Shown in pieces: positions 41,305 to 49,519 of a stretch of 64,000 bases of DNA; position 1 is the first letter of the stretch, and each line of letters begins with the position of its first letter. The stretch is taken from positions 186,001-250,000 of the forward strand of contig NZ_JAAMFG010000036.1 in NCBI RefSeq assembly GCF_011064545.1. The letters are read 5' to 3'. The notes below the pieces were generated by a model that searched no databases, was not told the DNA's origin, and saw only the letters and a list, made by a program, of their open reading frames with translations. The stretch comes from Wenzhouxiangella sp. XN24 (GTDB lineage: Bacteria; Pseudomonadota; Gammaproteobacteria; Steroidobacterales; XN24). The position numbers and the translations under genes were made by a program.

Positions 41305-41910
41305 TCAGCGCCGGAATCCGCGGGGCGCCGCCGTCGGGTTCTCGATGCCGAGGCAACGGCGGATCGTCCACTGCTTGCCGAGCGCCGCGAGCATGGCCAG
41401 CAGGCGCTCGTCCCCATGGCGGGCGGCATCGATCAGGCGCTTCCACAGCACATCGCGTCCCGCGAGCCGGCCTTTCAGCCGAGGTGTCGCGAGGGCGGCC
41501 ACCGTGGCGAGTTGACCGATCTCCACGCCGGCCAGGCGCGAGCGGGTGCGTGCCGGCAGGCCGATCCACGCCGAGACGCTTTGCGGGTGCGCGCGGGCAA
41601 AGGCACGCAGGGCCGTGAGGGCCAGCAGGGTGAAGCGCTCGGCGCCGGGCTCGCGCGACACGTAACCCGGATCGAGGTCACGAACGCCTGGAGACAGCAG
41701 GCGCGCCCAGGTCGCTTCGTCCTGGAAACCGAAACCGAAGAGCGCGAACGGTACTGCGGCCAGCCGATGGCGGGCGTGGTGATCGAGCGAACGCAGGCGC
41801 GCGGTCACTTCACTGGAGAAGCCGGCATCCACTTCGGCAGCCATGAGCACCAGAAATCCCTCGTTCAGTTCAGCCAGGTCACGACCCAGAATAGTAGCTT
41901 CCCTTGTCAT
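41305..41910 (-). CDS. Unrecognised protein with two FlhD-like repeats
   Basis: This 201-residue, mostly helical protein fits no family that I can name. Two segments look like copies of one another: about residues 13-72 (LNEGFLVLMAAEVDAG...RLAAVPFALFGFGFQD) and about 91-151 (FTLLALTALRAFARAH...RLAGVEIGQLATVAAL). Both have the layout of the FlhD core in E. coli (INLSYLLLAQRL...[24 protein letters not shown]): a hydrophobic helix, a polar turn, then LA..p...L... This is an eye-made comparison. The gene is divergent from a FlhC-family gene, which is the expected partner of a FlhD-like protein. GGGGGAGAG precedes the ATG at 41910. Confidence 0.6.
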   Translation of the reverse strand: MTREATILGRDLAELNEGFLVLMAAEVDAGFSSEVTARLRSLDHHARHRLAAVPFALFGFGFQDEATWARLLSPGVRDLDPGYVSREPGAERFTLLALTALRAFARAHPQSVSAWIGLPARTRSRLAGVEIGQLATVAALATPRLKGRLAGRDVLWKRLIDAARHGDERLLAMLAALGKQWTIRRCLGIENPTAAPRGFRR

Positions 41911-42006
41911 CTCTCCCCCCTGTGCCTGAGCAGCATAAGCGCTTCAGCGGTGGAGTTGAGCGGCCAATAATCACCGTCTCCGAGCAAAAATACCCACACG
42001 CCTGCC

Positions 42007-42032
42007 ATATATGGTATTTTTAGACCAAATAT
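42007..42032. promoter_or_regulatory. AT-rich inverted repeat between the divergent FlhD-like and FlhC-like genes
   Basis: ATATATGGT (42007-42015) and ACCAAATAT (42024-42032) form an inverted repeat with eight of nine positions matched and an 8-base spacer. The left arm also lies in a perfect CCATATATGG palindrome (42005-42014). It sits in a locally AT-rich 147-183 base gap and upstream of a TATACT -10-like element (42043-42048), so it is a candidate operator controlling one or both genes. Confidence 0.45.
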
Positions 42033-42080
42033 AGCACCTGTTTATACTTTACTCATCATGGAGACTGTCGGTCCGCGAAA

Positions 42081-42087
42081 AAGGAGG
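42081..42087 (+). promoter_or_regulatory. Strong ribosome binding site fixing the FlhC-like start
   Basis: AAGGAGG lies six bases before an in-frame GTG at 42094. The alternative ATG at 42058 has no recognisable site upstream. The GTG start gives 199 residues, close to FlhC (192 in E. coli). Confidence 0.75.
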
Positions 42088-42093
42088 CCGCCC

Positions 42094-42693
42094 GTGAGAA
42101 CCACCGACGACCGTTACGCCGGCGAACAGGCCCGCTTCGAACTCGCACTTCGGCTGCTCGGGCATCAGGCGAGAACGCACATCATCACCGAGTGCACGGG
42201 CTTCAGCCAGGACCGCATCCGCAAGCTTTACGCCACCTACTTCAAGCACCGCGAAGGCAAGCGAATCAAGCGTCACCGGGGCAAATCGCCGTCCAGCGTC
42301 GAGTTCTTCGTTCGCAATCCGTGGGTCCAGGCCGAAGCATCGCTGCTGACCCACGTATTCGCGGCCTGGGGATTGCTACGCATCCTCCCGGATCTCGCCA
42401 CGGCGGCCGTGACGCCGGCCGACCGCCAGGCCTTCGGAGAATCCTTCTGCGCCGCCTACGAAGCCTTCCGCGCCGAAAACCCGGATTCCGCCATCACTTT
42501 CGAGCATGCCTGGGGACTGCTGAACGCCCTGACCGCCGGCGACGAACTGCTGCTGCTGGATTGCGCGGACTGCAGAAGCTTCTATATCCATGATGCGCTG
42601 GCGCTCGACGGCCGACGCTGCCCCGCCTGCCGCGTGCCCACACGCCGTCCTGACGGCCACCGTCGCGTGGCGGCGGAACGCGGCGCGGATTGA
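42094..42693 (+). CDS. FlhC-family transcriptional regulator (orphan)
   Basis: This 199-residue protein follows FlhC in length and layout. It has an N-terminal helical DNA-binding part with FSQDRIRKLYATYF (FlhC: LSRGRLIKLYKEL), a middle SSVEFFVRNPWVQAEASLLTHVFAAWGLL (FlhC: [24 protein letters not shown]), FEHAWGLLNAL, and a C-terminal four-cysteine zinc site C157xxC160 and C176xxC179 (spacing almost as in FlhC). FlhC works with FlhD as a heteromeric activator of flagellar class II genes, but no flagellar gene is in view and the divergent neighbour is only FlhD-like by repeat. The product probably pairs with that neighbour. Basic linker KHREGKRIKRHRGK may contact DNA. Confidence 0.75.
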   Translation: MRTTDDRYAGEQARFELALRLLGHQARTHIITECTGFSQDRIRKLYATYFKHREGKRIKRHRGKSPSSVEFFVRNPWVQAEASLLTHVFAAWGLLRILPDLATAAVTPADRQAFGESFCAAYEAFRAENPDSAITFEHAWGLLNALTAGDELLLLDCADCRSFYIHDALALDGRRCPACRVPTRRPDGHRRVAAERGAD

Positions 42694-42750
42694 CCCTGCC
42701 GGGATGCGGGCAGCGTAGAATAACCGCCTGGTATGGCATCCGGAGCAGAC

Positions 42751-43242
42751 ATGGCGCACAACACCGCGGACCTTTGCGACGCCCACGAGTCCAGCCTGCA
42801 CGTGCTCGAATCGATTTTTCAGCGCTACGGAAAGCTGCCCGCTTTCGACGGGCCGATCGCCACCGTCAAATGCTACGAGGACAACTCGAAGGTGCGCGAG
42901 GCGCTGTCCGAAGCGGGCGACGGCCGGATCCTGGTGGTGGACGGCGGCGGATCGCAGCGCCGCGCGCTGCTGGGCGACCAGCTGGCGGAACTGGCCGTGA
43001 AGAACGGCTGGAAGGGCATCGTCATCAACGGCGCGATCCGCGACTCGGCCACCATCGATACGCTCGAGATCGGCGTCCGCGCCCTCGGCACGATTCCCCT
43101 GAAGACCCACAAGCGTGGTGACGGCCAGCGCGACGTTTCCCTGAGCTTCGCGGGGGTGACGTTCCGCCCGGGGGAGCATCTCTATGCGGATGAGGACGGG
43201 ATCGTCGTCGCGGCCAGGCCGCTCGACCACGGCGCCGGATGA
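42751..43242 (+). CDS. rraA: Regulator of RNase E activity A
   Basis: This 163-residue protein matches RraA (161 residues in E. coli), a trimeric inhibitor that binds the C-terminal scaffold of RNase E and lowers its activity. Recognisable segments are TADLCDAH at the N-terminus, FQRYGKLPAFDGPIATVKCYEDNS, LVVDGGGSQRRALLGDQLAELA and the KGIVINGAIRDSATI region (this fold also occurs in HMG aldolases). The ATG at 42751 has GGAG upstream; an ATG at 42733 in frame adds six residues. It overlaps nudC by four bases. Confidence 0.9.
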   Translation: MAHNTADLCDAHESSLHVLESIFQRYGKLPAFDGPIATVKCYEDNSKVREALSEAGDGRILVVDGGGSQRRALLGDQLAELAVKNGWKGIVINGAIRDSATIDTLEIGVRALGTIPLKTHKRGDGQRDVSLSFAGVTFRPGEHLYADEDGIVVAARPLDHGAG

Positions 43243-44174
43243 TCGCGACGGAAGCCAATTTTTTCGCCGCCTCGCCGCTCGAGCGGCTCGGCCATCTCCG
43301 CAGGGATACGGACTGGCTGCAGGCGGCCCGCGCGAGGGGGCAGTACCTCGCGATATGGCGCGGCAAGGTGCTGTTGCACAATGGCGGCCCGCCGGTCCCG
43401 GCCTGGCTGACCGCGGAAGTGCTGGCGGACCTGGGGGAGGTCGCGGAGAGCGTGCTGCTCGGCGAGCGCAACGGGACGCCGTGTTTCGTGGTCGGCCTGG
43501 CAGGCGACCGGCCGCCCCCCCTGCCCGGCGCCTTCGCGGAGCTCCGCGGAGCGGCCGGCACGCTTTCTCCGGCCGATGCGGCGCTGCTCGCCTATGGGCG
43601 CGCGATGGTGCTCTGGCACACCCGCCACGGTCACTGCAGCGCCTGCGGCACGCCGACCGGGATCATCGAGGCGGGCCACGCGCGCCAGTGCCCGACATGC
43701 GCCGCCAAGCACTTCCCGCGGGTCGATCCGGCGATCATCGTGCTGGTCGGCGATGCGGACCGTTGCCTGCTCGGCCGGCAAGCGGCCTGGCCGCCCGGCC
43801 GATACTCCACGATCGCCGGCTTCGTGGAACCCGGCGAGAGCCTGGAGGATGCGGTGCGGCGCGAGGTGCTGGAAGAAACGGGGGTCCGGATCGATGAAGT
43901 CGTTTATCACAGTTCCCAGCCGTGGCCGTTCCCGGCCTCGTTGATGCTCGGCTTCAGCGCGACCCCCGGGGAGGACGCCATCACGCTGCGGGACGGCGAA
44001 CTGGAAGATGCGCGCTGGTTCAGCCGCGAGGACATTGCGACCGGCCGGGTCCTGTTGCCGCCGCGCGAGTCGATCGCTTACCGCCTGATCGGGACATGGT
44101 TCGATCGCGCACCCGGTCGCTGCCTCGTCCGCGAGGTCGAGCCCGCCTCGTGGCCGCCGCGGCCCGAAGCCTGA
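43239..44174 (+). CDS. nudC: NAD(+) diphosphatase / RNA NAD-decapping hydrolase
   Basis: This 311-residue Nudix enzyme hydrolyses NADH or NAD and removes NAD caps from RNA. It has an N-terminal domain (Nudix-like), a four-cysteine zinc ribbon (HCSACGTP and QCPTC, near residues 130-155), then the Nudix box near residues 194-216 (GFVEPGES...REVLEETG, with the REVLEETG core), and the NudC-specific SQPWPFPASLMLGF motif that recognises NAD. It overlaps rraA by four bases (ATGA), which couples two RNA-decay factors. Confidence 0.93.
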   Translation: MIATEANFFAASPLERLGHLRRDTDWLQAARARGQYLAIWRGKVLLHNGGPPVPAWLTAEVLADLGEVAESVLLGERNGTPCFVVGLAGDRPPPLPGAFAELRGAAGTLSPADAALLAYGRAMVLWHTRHGHCSACGTPTGIIEAGHARQCPTCAAKHFPRVDPAIIVLVGDADRCLLGRQAAWPPGRYSTIAGFVEPGESLEDAVRREVLEETGVRIDEVVYHSSQPWPFPASLMLGFSATPGEDAITLRDGELEDARWFSREDIATGRVLLPPRESIAYRLIGTWFDRAPGRCLVREVEPASWPPRPEA

Positions 44175-44193
44175 TCACCGGGGACTGAATCCT

Positions 44194-45015
44194 TTGTGCC
44201 TCCTGGTCTTCAGCTGGCAACCCGGCGCCGCCGAGACGCTCGTGCTGGCCGGCAACCGCGACGAGTTTCATGAACGGCCGGCGGCACCCGCCGGCTGGTG
44301 GCGAAACGGTACCCTGGGCGGGCGCGACCTGCGCGCCGGCGGCACCTGGCTGGCGGCGCACGCCAGCGGCCGCTTCGCGGTGGTGACCAACTTCCGCGAG
44401 GCGATCGAGGAAGGACGCGGCCCGCGTTCCCGCGGCGAACTCGTCACCCGCTACCTGGACGCGTCCGAGGGCCCGATGGCTTTCGCCGCCGAACTGGCCG
44501 GCCGGGGGAATGCGTACGCCGGCTTCAACCTGTTGCTCGGCGACCCCGGCGAACTGGTCTACGTCTCCAATCGCGGGCGCGGGCCCGAACGGCTGTCGGC
44601 CGGCCTTTACGGCTTGTCGAACCACCTGCTCGATACGCCCTGGCCGAAGCTCAAGCGCACCCGCGAGCGCTTCGCACGGCTGCTCGCCCCCGCAACCCGT
44701 GCCGGTGCCGGTGCCGGTGCCGGTGCCGCTGCCGCTGCCGGCCAGGAGACAGACACCGGCGCCCTGCTGAAAATGCTCGCCGACCGCACGCCGACGTGTG
44801 ACGACGAGCTGCCGGACACCGGTATCGGAGTCGAGCGTGAGCGATTGCTGTCTTCGCCCTTCATCGTCAGTCCGTGGTACGGCACGCGCTGCTCGACCGT
44901 CTTGAAAATCCTGCAGGAGAATGTCATGGAATTCACTGAACGCCGCTTCGATCCGACGGGCGCCGCCTGCGGCGAATCGCAGTTCCGTTTCAGGCACTCC
45001 GGCGGTGTCTCTTGA
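44194..45015 (+). CDS. NRDE-family protein (TANGO2-like)
   Basis: This 273-residue protein has the NRDE hallmarks: an N-terminal MCLLVFSW with Cys2, LAGNRDEFHERPA, LGGRDLRAGGTWLA, VTNFRE and SNHLLDTPWPK. The family includes human TANGO2 and bacterial heme-chaperone-like proteins; its biochemical role is debated, and a heme-trafficking function has been proposed. The start codon is TTG at 44194, chosen because the family requires the MC start and no ATG fits. An Ala-Gly repeat encoded by hexanucleotide units lies at residues about 170-183. The end overlaps the peptidase start (TTGA). Confidence 0.82.
   Translation: MCLLVFSWQPGAAETLVLAGNRDEFHERPAAPAGWWRNGTLGGRDLRAGGTWLAAHASGRFAVVTNFREAIEEGRGPRSRGELVTRYLDASEGPMAFAAELAGRGNAYAGFNLLLGDPGELVYVSNRGRGPERLSAGLYGLSNHLLDTPWPKLKRTRERFARLLAPATRAGAGAGAGAAAAAGQETDTGALLKMLADRTPTCDDELPDTGIGVERERLLSSPFIVSPWYGTRCSTVLKILQENVMEFTERRFDPTGAACGESQFRFRHSGGVS
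44701..44742 (+). repeat. Coding hexanucleotide repeat (GCCGGT/GCCGCT)
   Basis: Seven hexamers in tandem: GCCGGT four times, GCCGCT twice, then GCCGGC. They encode (Ala-Gly)4(Ala-Ala)2-Ala-Gly inside the NRDE protein without breaking the frame. Unit gain or loss by slippage would change length by two residues at a time. Confidence 0.95.
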
Positions 45016-46943
45016 AGCCGCGTCGCGCGCCCTTCGGCACCTGGGTATCGCCCCTCGACGCAGCGGAAGTCGCGTCGGCCGGCGTACGGATCTTCCAGCC
45101 GCGCCGGGCCGGCGATGCCATCACCTGGCTCGAAGTGCGCCCGGCTGAGGGTGGGCGCACCGTGCTGATGCAGGACCTGAGAGGGAAGCGGACCGAGCTG
45201 ACGCCGGCGCCGTTCAGCGCGCGCAGCCGGGTGCACGAATACGGCGGCGGCAGCTACTGTGTCGCCGGCGCCGACACCTGGTTCGTCAACGACGAAGACC
45301 AGGCGGTCTGGCACCGCGACAGGGATGGATCGATCCAGCGGCTCACCCCGGCCGATGAGCGCCGCTATGCCGACCTCGCCTGGGATCCCGTCCGGTCGCG
45401 CCTGCTGGCCGTCTGCGAGGACCACGCCGCCGCGGCCGAACCCGAGAACACGGTCGTGGCCATCGACCGCGAGGGCCGTGTCACGACGCTGCTCTCGGGC
45501 AACGACTTCTATGCCTCCCTGCGGCTCGACCGTGACTGTGCCCGACTCGCCTGGCTCACCTGGAACCACCCGAACCTGCCGTGGGACGGCACGGAACTCT
45601 GGAGCGCGGAGATCGATGCAGACGGCCGCCTGCGGGAACCGCAGCAGATCGCAGGCGGCGAACGCATCGCCGTGTTCCAGCCGGAATGGCTGCGCGACGG
45701 GCGGCTCGGCTTCGTCGCCGACCCCGACGGCTGGTGGAACCACTATGCCTGGCGGGCAGGGGCCGAAGTCGAGCGGCTCACCGAGATGGACGCCGAGGCC
45801 GCCCTGCCCCAGTGGGTGTTCGGCCAGTCCACCTGGGGCGAAATCGCGGGCGGGATGATTGGCGCGCTGAGCCGCGACGGCGGCTGGACGCTCTGGCAGT
45901 TCGGCGACGGCCTGCCCGCGAGCCTGCCGTGGCGGCTCGACGCCATCGAGCATGTCGCGACCGACGGCAAGGAGGCGGTGGTGCTGGCCGGCGCCGGGAA
46001 TCGCCCCACGGCGGTCTACGCGCTCGACCTGCCGGCGCTGCGGCCGCGGTGCGTGGCCGACTCCGGCGAACTGCCTCTGGACGAGGCGTGGATATCCCAG
46101 CCGCAGCCGCTGTCGTTCCCGACAGCCGACGGCAGCGAAGCCTATGCGAACTACTACCCGCCGATGAACCCGATGTTCGAGGGGCCGGAAGGCGCGGCGC
46201 CGCCGGTGATCGTGAAATGCCATGGCGGGCCGACCGCGGCCGCCTCCACGGCGTTCGAGGCCAAGCTCCAGTATTGGACGACGCGGGGTTTCGCCGTGCT
46301 CGACGTGAACTACCGCGGCAGCACAGGCTTCGGCCGGGCCTACCGGGAAAAGCTCTACGGCAACTGGGGCGTCGCGGATGTCGAGGACTGCGTGGCGGGC
46401 GTCCGCTACCTGGCTTCCCGCGGACTCGCCGACGCGAATGCCGCCTTCATCAGCGGCGGCAGCGCCGGGGGTTACACGGTGCTCTGCGCCCTGGCCTTCA
46501 CCGATGCATTCCGCGCGGGCGCGAGCTACTTCGGCATCGGCGATCTCGCGGGCATGTTCGAGACGACCCACAAGTTCGAGGCGCGCTACGACCACTGGCT
46601 GGTCGGGCCGCCTCACGATCCGGCCACGCAACGCCTGATCGAGGAACGCTCCCCGCTGCGTCACGCCCACCAGATCACCTGCCCGGTGATCTTCTTCCAG
46701 GGCGGCGAAGATCGCGTCGTCCCGCCCGAACAGAGCCGGCAGATGCATGCGGCATTGCAGGCTGCCGGCCTGCCCACGGCCTACCTGGAATTTCCCGAGG
46801 AGCGACACGGCTTTCGCCGCGCGGAAAACATTCTCGCGGCACTCGAAGCCGAACTGGCGTTTTTCTGCCGGGTGCTCGGCGTCAGCCCGGCCGACGAGGT
46901 GCCGCCGCTGGGGATCGACAACGACAAGGCCGGTCTGCACTGA
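45012..46943 (+). CDS. S9-family serine peptidase (prolyl oligopeptidase type)
   Basis: This 643-residue protein has an N-terminal beta-propeller (GVRIFQPRRAGDAITWLE... repeated strand-rich blocks) and a C-terminal alpha/beta hydrolase domain. The latter has the oxyanion/substrate region VIVKCHGGPTAAAST, GFAVLDVNYRGSTGFG, catalytic Ser in SGGSAGGY (near 483), Asp in GGEDRVVPP (near 567) and His in ERHGF (near 599). No signal peptide is seen, so it is likely cytoplasmic and processes short peptides. The start is TTG at 45012, overlapping the NRDE stop (TTGA). Exact specificity (S9C acylaminoacyl or dipeptidyl type) is uncertain. Confidence 0.88.
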   Translation: MKPRRAPFGTWVSPLDAAEVASAGVRIFQPRRAGDAITWLEVRPAEGGRTVLMQDLRGKRTELTPAPFSARSRVHEYGGGSYCVAGADTWFVNDEDQAVWHRDRDGSIQRLTPADERRYADLAWDPVRSRLLAVCEDHAAAAEPENTVVAIDREGRVTTLLSGNDFYASLRLDRDCARLAWLTWNHPNLPWDGTELWSAEIDADGRLREPQQIAGGERIAVFQPEWLRDGRLGFVADPDGWWNHYAWRAGAEVERLTEMDAEAALPQWVFGQSTWGEIAGGMIGALSRDGGWTLWQFGDGLPASLPWRLDAIEHVATDGKEAVVLAGAGNRPTAVYALDLPALRPRCVADSGELPLDEAWISQPQPLSFPTADGSEAYANYYPPMNPMFEGPEGAAPPVIVKCHGGPTAAASTAFEAKLQYWTTRGFAVLDVNYRGSTGFGRAYREKLYGNWGVADVEDCVAGVRYLASRGLADANAAFISGGSAGGYTVLCALAFTDAFRAGASYFGIGDLAGMFETTHKFEARYDHWLVGPPHDPATQRLIEERSPLRHAHQITCPVIFFQGGEDRVVPPEQSRQMHAALQAAGLPTAYLEFPEERHGFRRAENILAALEAELAFFCRVLGVSPADEVPPLGIDNDKAGLH

Positions 46944-47019
46944 AGTCGTGACCGGACGAGTGGCGTCACGCCGGCGATGGTCGCGACGGTGTCCGTCGGG
47001 CCGTAGGCTGGACCCTCTG

Positions 47020-47697
47020 CTAGGGGGCCGACGGGCCGGGGAGCACGCGGCTCAGCCAGCCGCGAATGTCTTCCACTTCCTCGGGACACACGGAATGCGG
47101 CATCACGTATTGCTTGAACTCGACCCCGTAGCCGAGGCTCGAAAGGAGTTTGGCGCTTTCCTCGCCCAGCATCGGCGGCACCACCGGATCGAGGCTGCCG
47201 TGCGCCATGAAGAGCGGCGTTTCGTGGTTGGCGGTATGAAACTCCAGCGTGGCGGCGCGCAACGGCAGGTAGGTCGAGAGGGCCATGATCCCCGCCAGCC
47301 GCTCCGGATAGCGCAGGCCCGCGTGGAGCGCCACCGCGCCGCCCTGTGAGAATCCCGCCAGCACGATGCGCTCGGCCGGGATGCCGCGTTCGCCTTCGCG
47401 CCGGATGAGGGCCTCGACGGCGGCGGCGCTGTCGCGGATCCCTGCCTCGTCCTCGCGGGCGCCGCGCTCGATGGCGACGATGTCGTACCAGGCCCGCATG
47501 GGCATGCCACCGTTGATCGTCACGGGACGCACCGGCGCGTGCGGAAACACGTAGCGCACTTCAGGTCCCCCCGGCAATCTCAGGGCCGGCACGATCGGCG
47601 CGAAATCGTTCCCGTCTGCGCCCAGGCCATGCAACCAGATGACGCTCGCCCGGGGTGTCGGCCCGGTTTCATGTTCCACGGTTTCAAGCAGGTTCAT
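47020..47697 (-). CDS. Carboxylesterase/lysophospholipase-like hydrolase (YtpA/EstB type)
   Basis: This 225-residue alpha/beta hydrolase belongs to the bacterial carboxylesterase/acyl-protein-thioesterase-like group: SVIWLHGLGADGNDF (oxyanion region), FPHAPVRPVTINGGMPMRAWYDI, catalytic Ser117 in AGFSQGG, Asp170 in HGSLDPVVPP and His201 in MPHSVC. The ATG at 47697 was chosen by alignment with this family; a longer frame to 47802 lacks similarity and would enter the argR promoter. Probably hydrolyses short acyl esters or deacylates proteins or lipids. Divergent from argR. Confidence 0.87.
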   Translation of the reverse strand: MNLLETVEHETGPTPRASVIWLHGLGADGNDFAPIVPALRLPGGPEVRYVFPHAPVRPVTINGGMPMRAWYDIVAIERGAREDEAGIRDSAAAVEALIRREGERGIPAERIVLAGFSQGGAVALHAGLRYPERLAGIMALSTYLPLRAATLEFHTANHETPLFMAHGSLDPVVPPMLGEESAKLLSSLGYGVEFKQYVMPHSVCPEEVEDIRGWLSRVLPGPSAP

Positions 47698-47774
47698 TCG
47701 AATCAGGCCCCGTCCGATGACGCGCGCAGTGTACAGGGCGTCCGGCGGGAGCACGAAGCCCGGCTCGAAAGCGC

Positions 47775-47812
47775 TTGACAACACATGCGCATGAAGTTCC
47801 AATAATGCGCAT
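47775..47812 (+). promoter_or_regulatory. argR promoter region with two ATGCGCAT palindromes
   Basis: A consensus -35 TTGACA is at 47775-47780. The 8-bp palindrome ATGCGCAT occurs at 47785-47792 and 47805-47812, 20 bases apart, overlapping the promoter. AATAAT (47801-47806) is a possible -10 but its spacing from the -35 is 20 bases. ArgR boxes usually come in pairs about 21 bases centre to centre, so these could be a variant ArgR site, though they do not match the usual TGAAT/ATTCA arms. Confidence 0.4.
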
Positions 47813-47842
47813 CTTTAATCATCCGCCCTGCTCCGGAAACCC

Positions 47843-48295
47843 ATGCCTACCGTCAACGCCCAGCAAAACGAGCGCCGCGAAGCCGTGCTCGGCCTCCTGC
47901 GACAGCATCGCGTGACGCGGCAGTCCGAACTGGTGGACCTGCTGGCGGATCTCGGCTTCGCGGCGACCCAGTCGAGCGTCAGCCGGGACCTGCGCGACCT
48001 CGGCGTTGCGAAGGTCGGGGAACGCTACCTCGCACCGCAGAACCTGGGCGGGCCACCGAGCAGCTTCGGGCCGCTGGCGGGCTTCGTCACCGGCTGGTCC
48101 ACCGCGGGACCGCATCTCACCGTCGTGCGCACCTCGGTGGGCGCTGCACAGAGCGTCGCGGTCGCGGTCGACCGCGCCGGCTGGAACGAGGTCGCCGGCA
48201 CCATCTCCGGAGACGATACAATATTCGTCGCGACCGCAAACGCCCGTGGCCAGCAGGCGTTGCTGGCCCGTCTCAACAAGATATTTCCGAGGTAA
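47843..48295 (+). CDS. argR: Arginine repressor
   Basis: This 150-residue protein has the N-terminal winged helix (RREAVLGLLRQHRVTRQSELVDLLADLGF, then ATQSSVSRDLRDLGV as recognition helix) and the C-terminal arginine-binding, hexamer-forming domain ending GTISGDDTIFVATA, close to E. coli ArgR GTIAGDDTIF. It binds arginine and represses arg genes, and may also feel its own operon here. It is the first gene of the arginine cluster, seven bases before argG. Confidence 0.9.
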   Translation: MPTVNAQQNERREAVLGLLRQHRVTRQSELVDLLADLGFAATQSSVSRDLRDLGVAKVGERYLAPQNLGGPPSSFGPLAGFVTGWSTAGPHLTVVRTSVGAAQSVAVAVDRAGWNEVAGTISGDDTIFVATANARGQQALLARLNKIFPR

Positions 48296-48301
48296 CACGC
48301 G

Positions 48302-49519
48302 ATGAACGCCTCTCCCACGACGGGCGGCAGTCCCGTACTGCTCGCTTTTTCCGGTGGCCTCGACACCTCTTTCTGCGTGGCCTGGCTGAAAGAAACCCTG
48401 GGCCGCCCGGTCATCACGGTGACCGTAGACACCGGCGGCGGCGTGGATGCGGCGGCACTGGAGGCGCGTGCGCTGGCGCTGGGCGCCGAACGTCACATCA
48501 CGGTGGACGCACGCCGCGAGTTTTTCGACTCCGTGCTCAAGTACCTGGTGTTCGGCAACGTGCGCCGGGGACAGCTGTACCCGCTGTGCGTCGGCGCCGA
48601 ACGCGGCCTGCAGGCCAGGCTGGTGGCCGCGCAGGCCGCCGAACTCGGCAGCGAAACGGTCGCCCACGGCAGCACGGCGGCGGGCAACGACCAGGTGCGC
48701 TTCGAAGTGGCGCTGCGCACCTTGCGGCCCGGGCTCGAAGTGCTGGCCCCGGTGCGTGACCACGACTGGCAGCGCGCGGACCAGGTGGCCTGGCTCGAAG
48801 CGCGCGGCCTTCCGGCACCGGCCGGCGGCGGCGCCTATTCGATCAACCGCGGCCTGTGGGGCACGACGATCGGCGGCAAGGAAACGCTCGACTCCCGCGA
48901 ACCGCTGCCCGAGAGTGCCTGGGTGGTCACCGCCGGCGCATTCGACGCGCCGTGTGCGCCCGAGCGACACCGCATCGGATTCGAGCGCGGCGTGCCGGTC
49001 GCGCTGGACGGCGAAGCGCTCGATCCCGTCGCGCTGATCGAGCGCCTCGAGGTGCTGGCGGGTGGCTTCGGCATCGGCCGCGGCATTCATCTCGGCGAAA
49101 CCATTCTCGGCTCGAAGGGCCGGGTCGCCTTCGAGGCGCCCGCGGCGGAAACGCTGCTCACGGCGCACCGTGAACTGGAAAAGCTCACCCTCACCGGCAT
49201 GCAGCAGAAGATCAAGGAGCCGCTCGCGCTGACTTACGGCGACCTGGTGCACGAGGGGCAGCACATGGAACCCGCCGCCCGCGACATCGAGGCCCTGCTG
49301 GCCTCCTCGCAGGCCCGCGTGACGGGCGAAGTCCACCTGCTGTTTCGCCCGGGCGTGCTGTTCGTCGAGGGCACGACCTCGCCCCACTCGCTGCTGGCGG
49401 CCACCAAGGGCAAGTACGGCGAGTCGGCGGGAGAATGGAGCGCCGCCGATGCGCTCGGCCTGGCCCGCATGAAGGCCCTCGCAGGCATGCTGCACACGCG
49501 TGCAGGGAGCGGGGCGTGA
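48302..49519 (+). CDS. argG: Argininosuccinate synthase
   Basis: This 405-residue enzyme joins citrulline and aspartate with ATP to argininosuccinate. The N-terminal PP-loop LAFSGGLDTS is at residues 14-23, followed by VDTGGGVD, the AHGSTAAGNDQVRFE region (citrulline/aspartate binding), and the SYNRGLWGTTIGGKET-like YSINRGLWG. It lies between argR and the P-loop gene, overlapping the latter (GTGA, 49516-49519). Confidence 0.92.
   Translation: MNASPTTGGSPVLLAFSGGLDTSFCVAWLKETLGRPVITVTVDTGGGVDAAALEARALALGAERHITVDARREFFDSVLKYLVFGNVRRGQLYPLCVGAERGLQARLVAAQAAELGSETVAHGSTAAGNDQVRFEVALRTLRPGLEVLAPVRDHDWQRADQVAWLEARGLPAPAGGGAYSINRGLWGTTIGGKETLDSREPLPESAWVVTAGAFDAPCAPERHRIGFERGVPVALDGEALDPVALIERLEVLAGGFGIGRGIHLGETILGSKGRVAFEAPAAETLLTAHRELEKLTLTGMQQKIKEPLALTYGDLVHEGQHMEPAARDIEALLASSQARVTGEVHLLFRPGVLFVEGTTSPHSLLAATKGKYGESAGEWSAADALGLARMKALAGMLHTRAGSGA

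Noticed and set aside
42058-42093. ATG at 42058 as start of the FlhC-like gene
   Set aside because: No ribosome binding site; the GTG at 42094 has a strong AAGGAGG and gives FlhC-like length.
44701-44742. Hexamer run as part of a CRISPR or satellite array
   Set aside because: Short, uninterrupted and in frame within an NRDE gene; no spacers.
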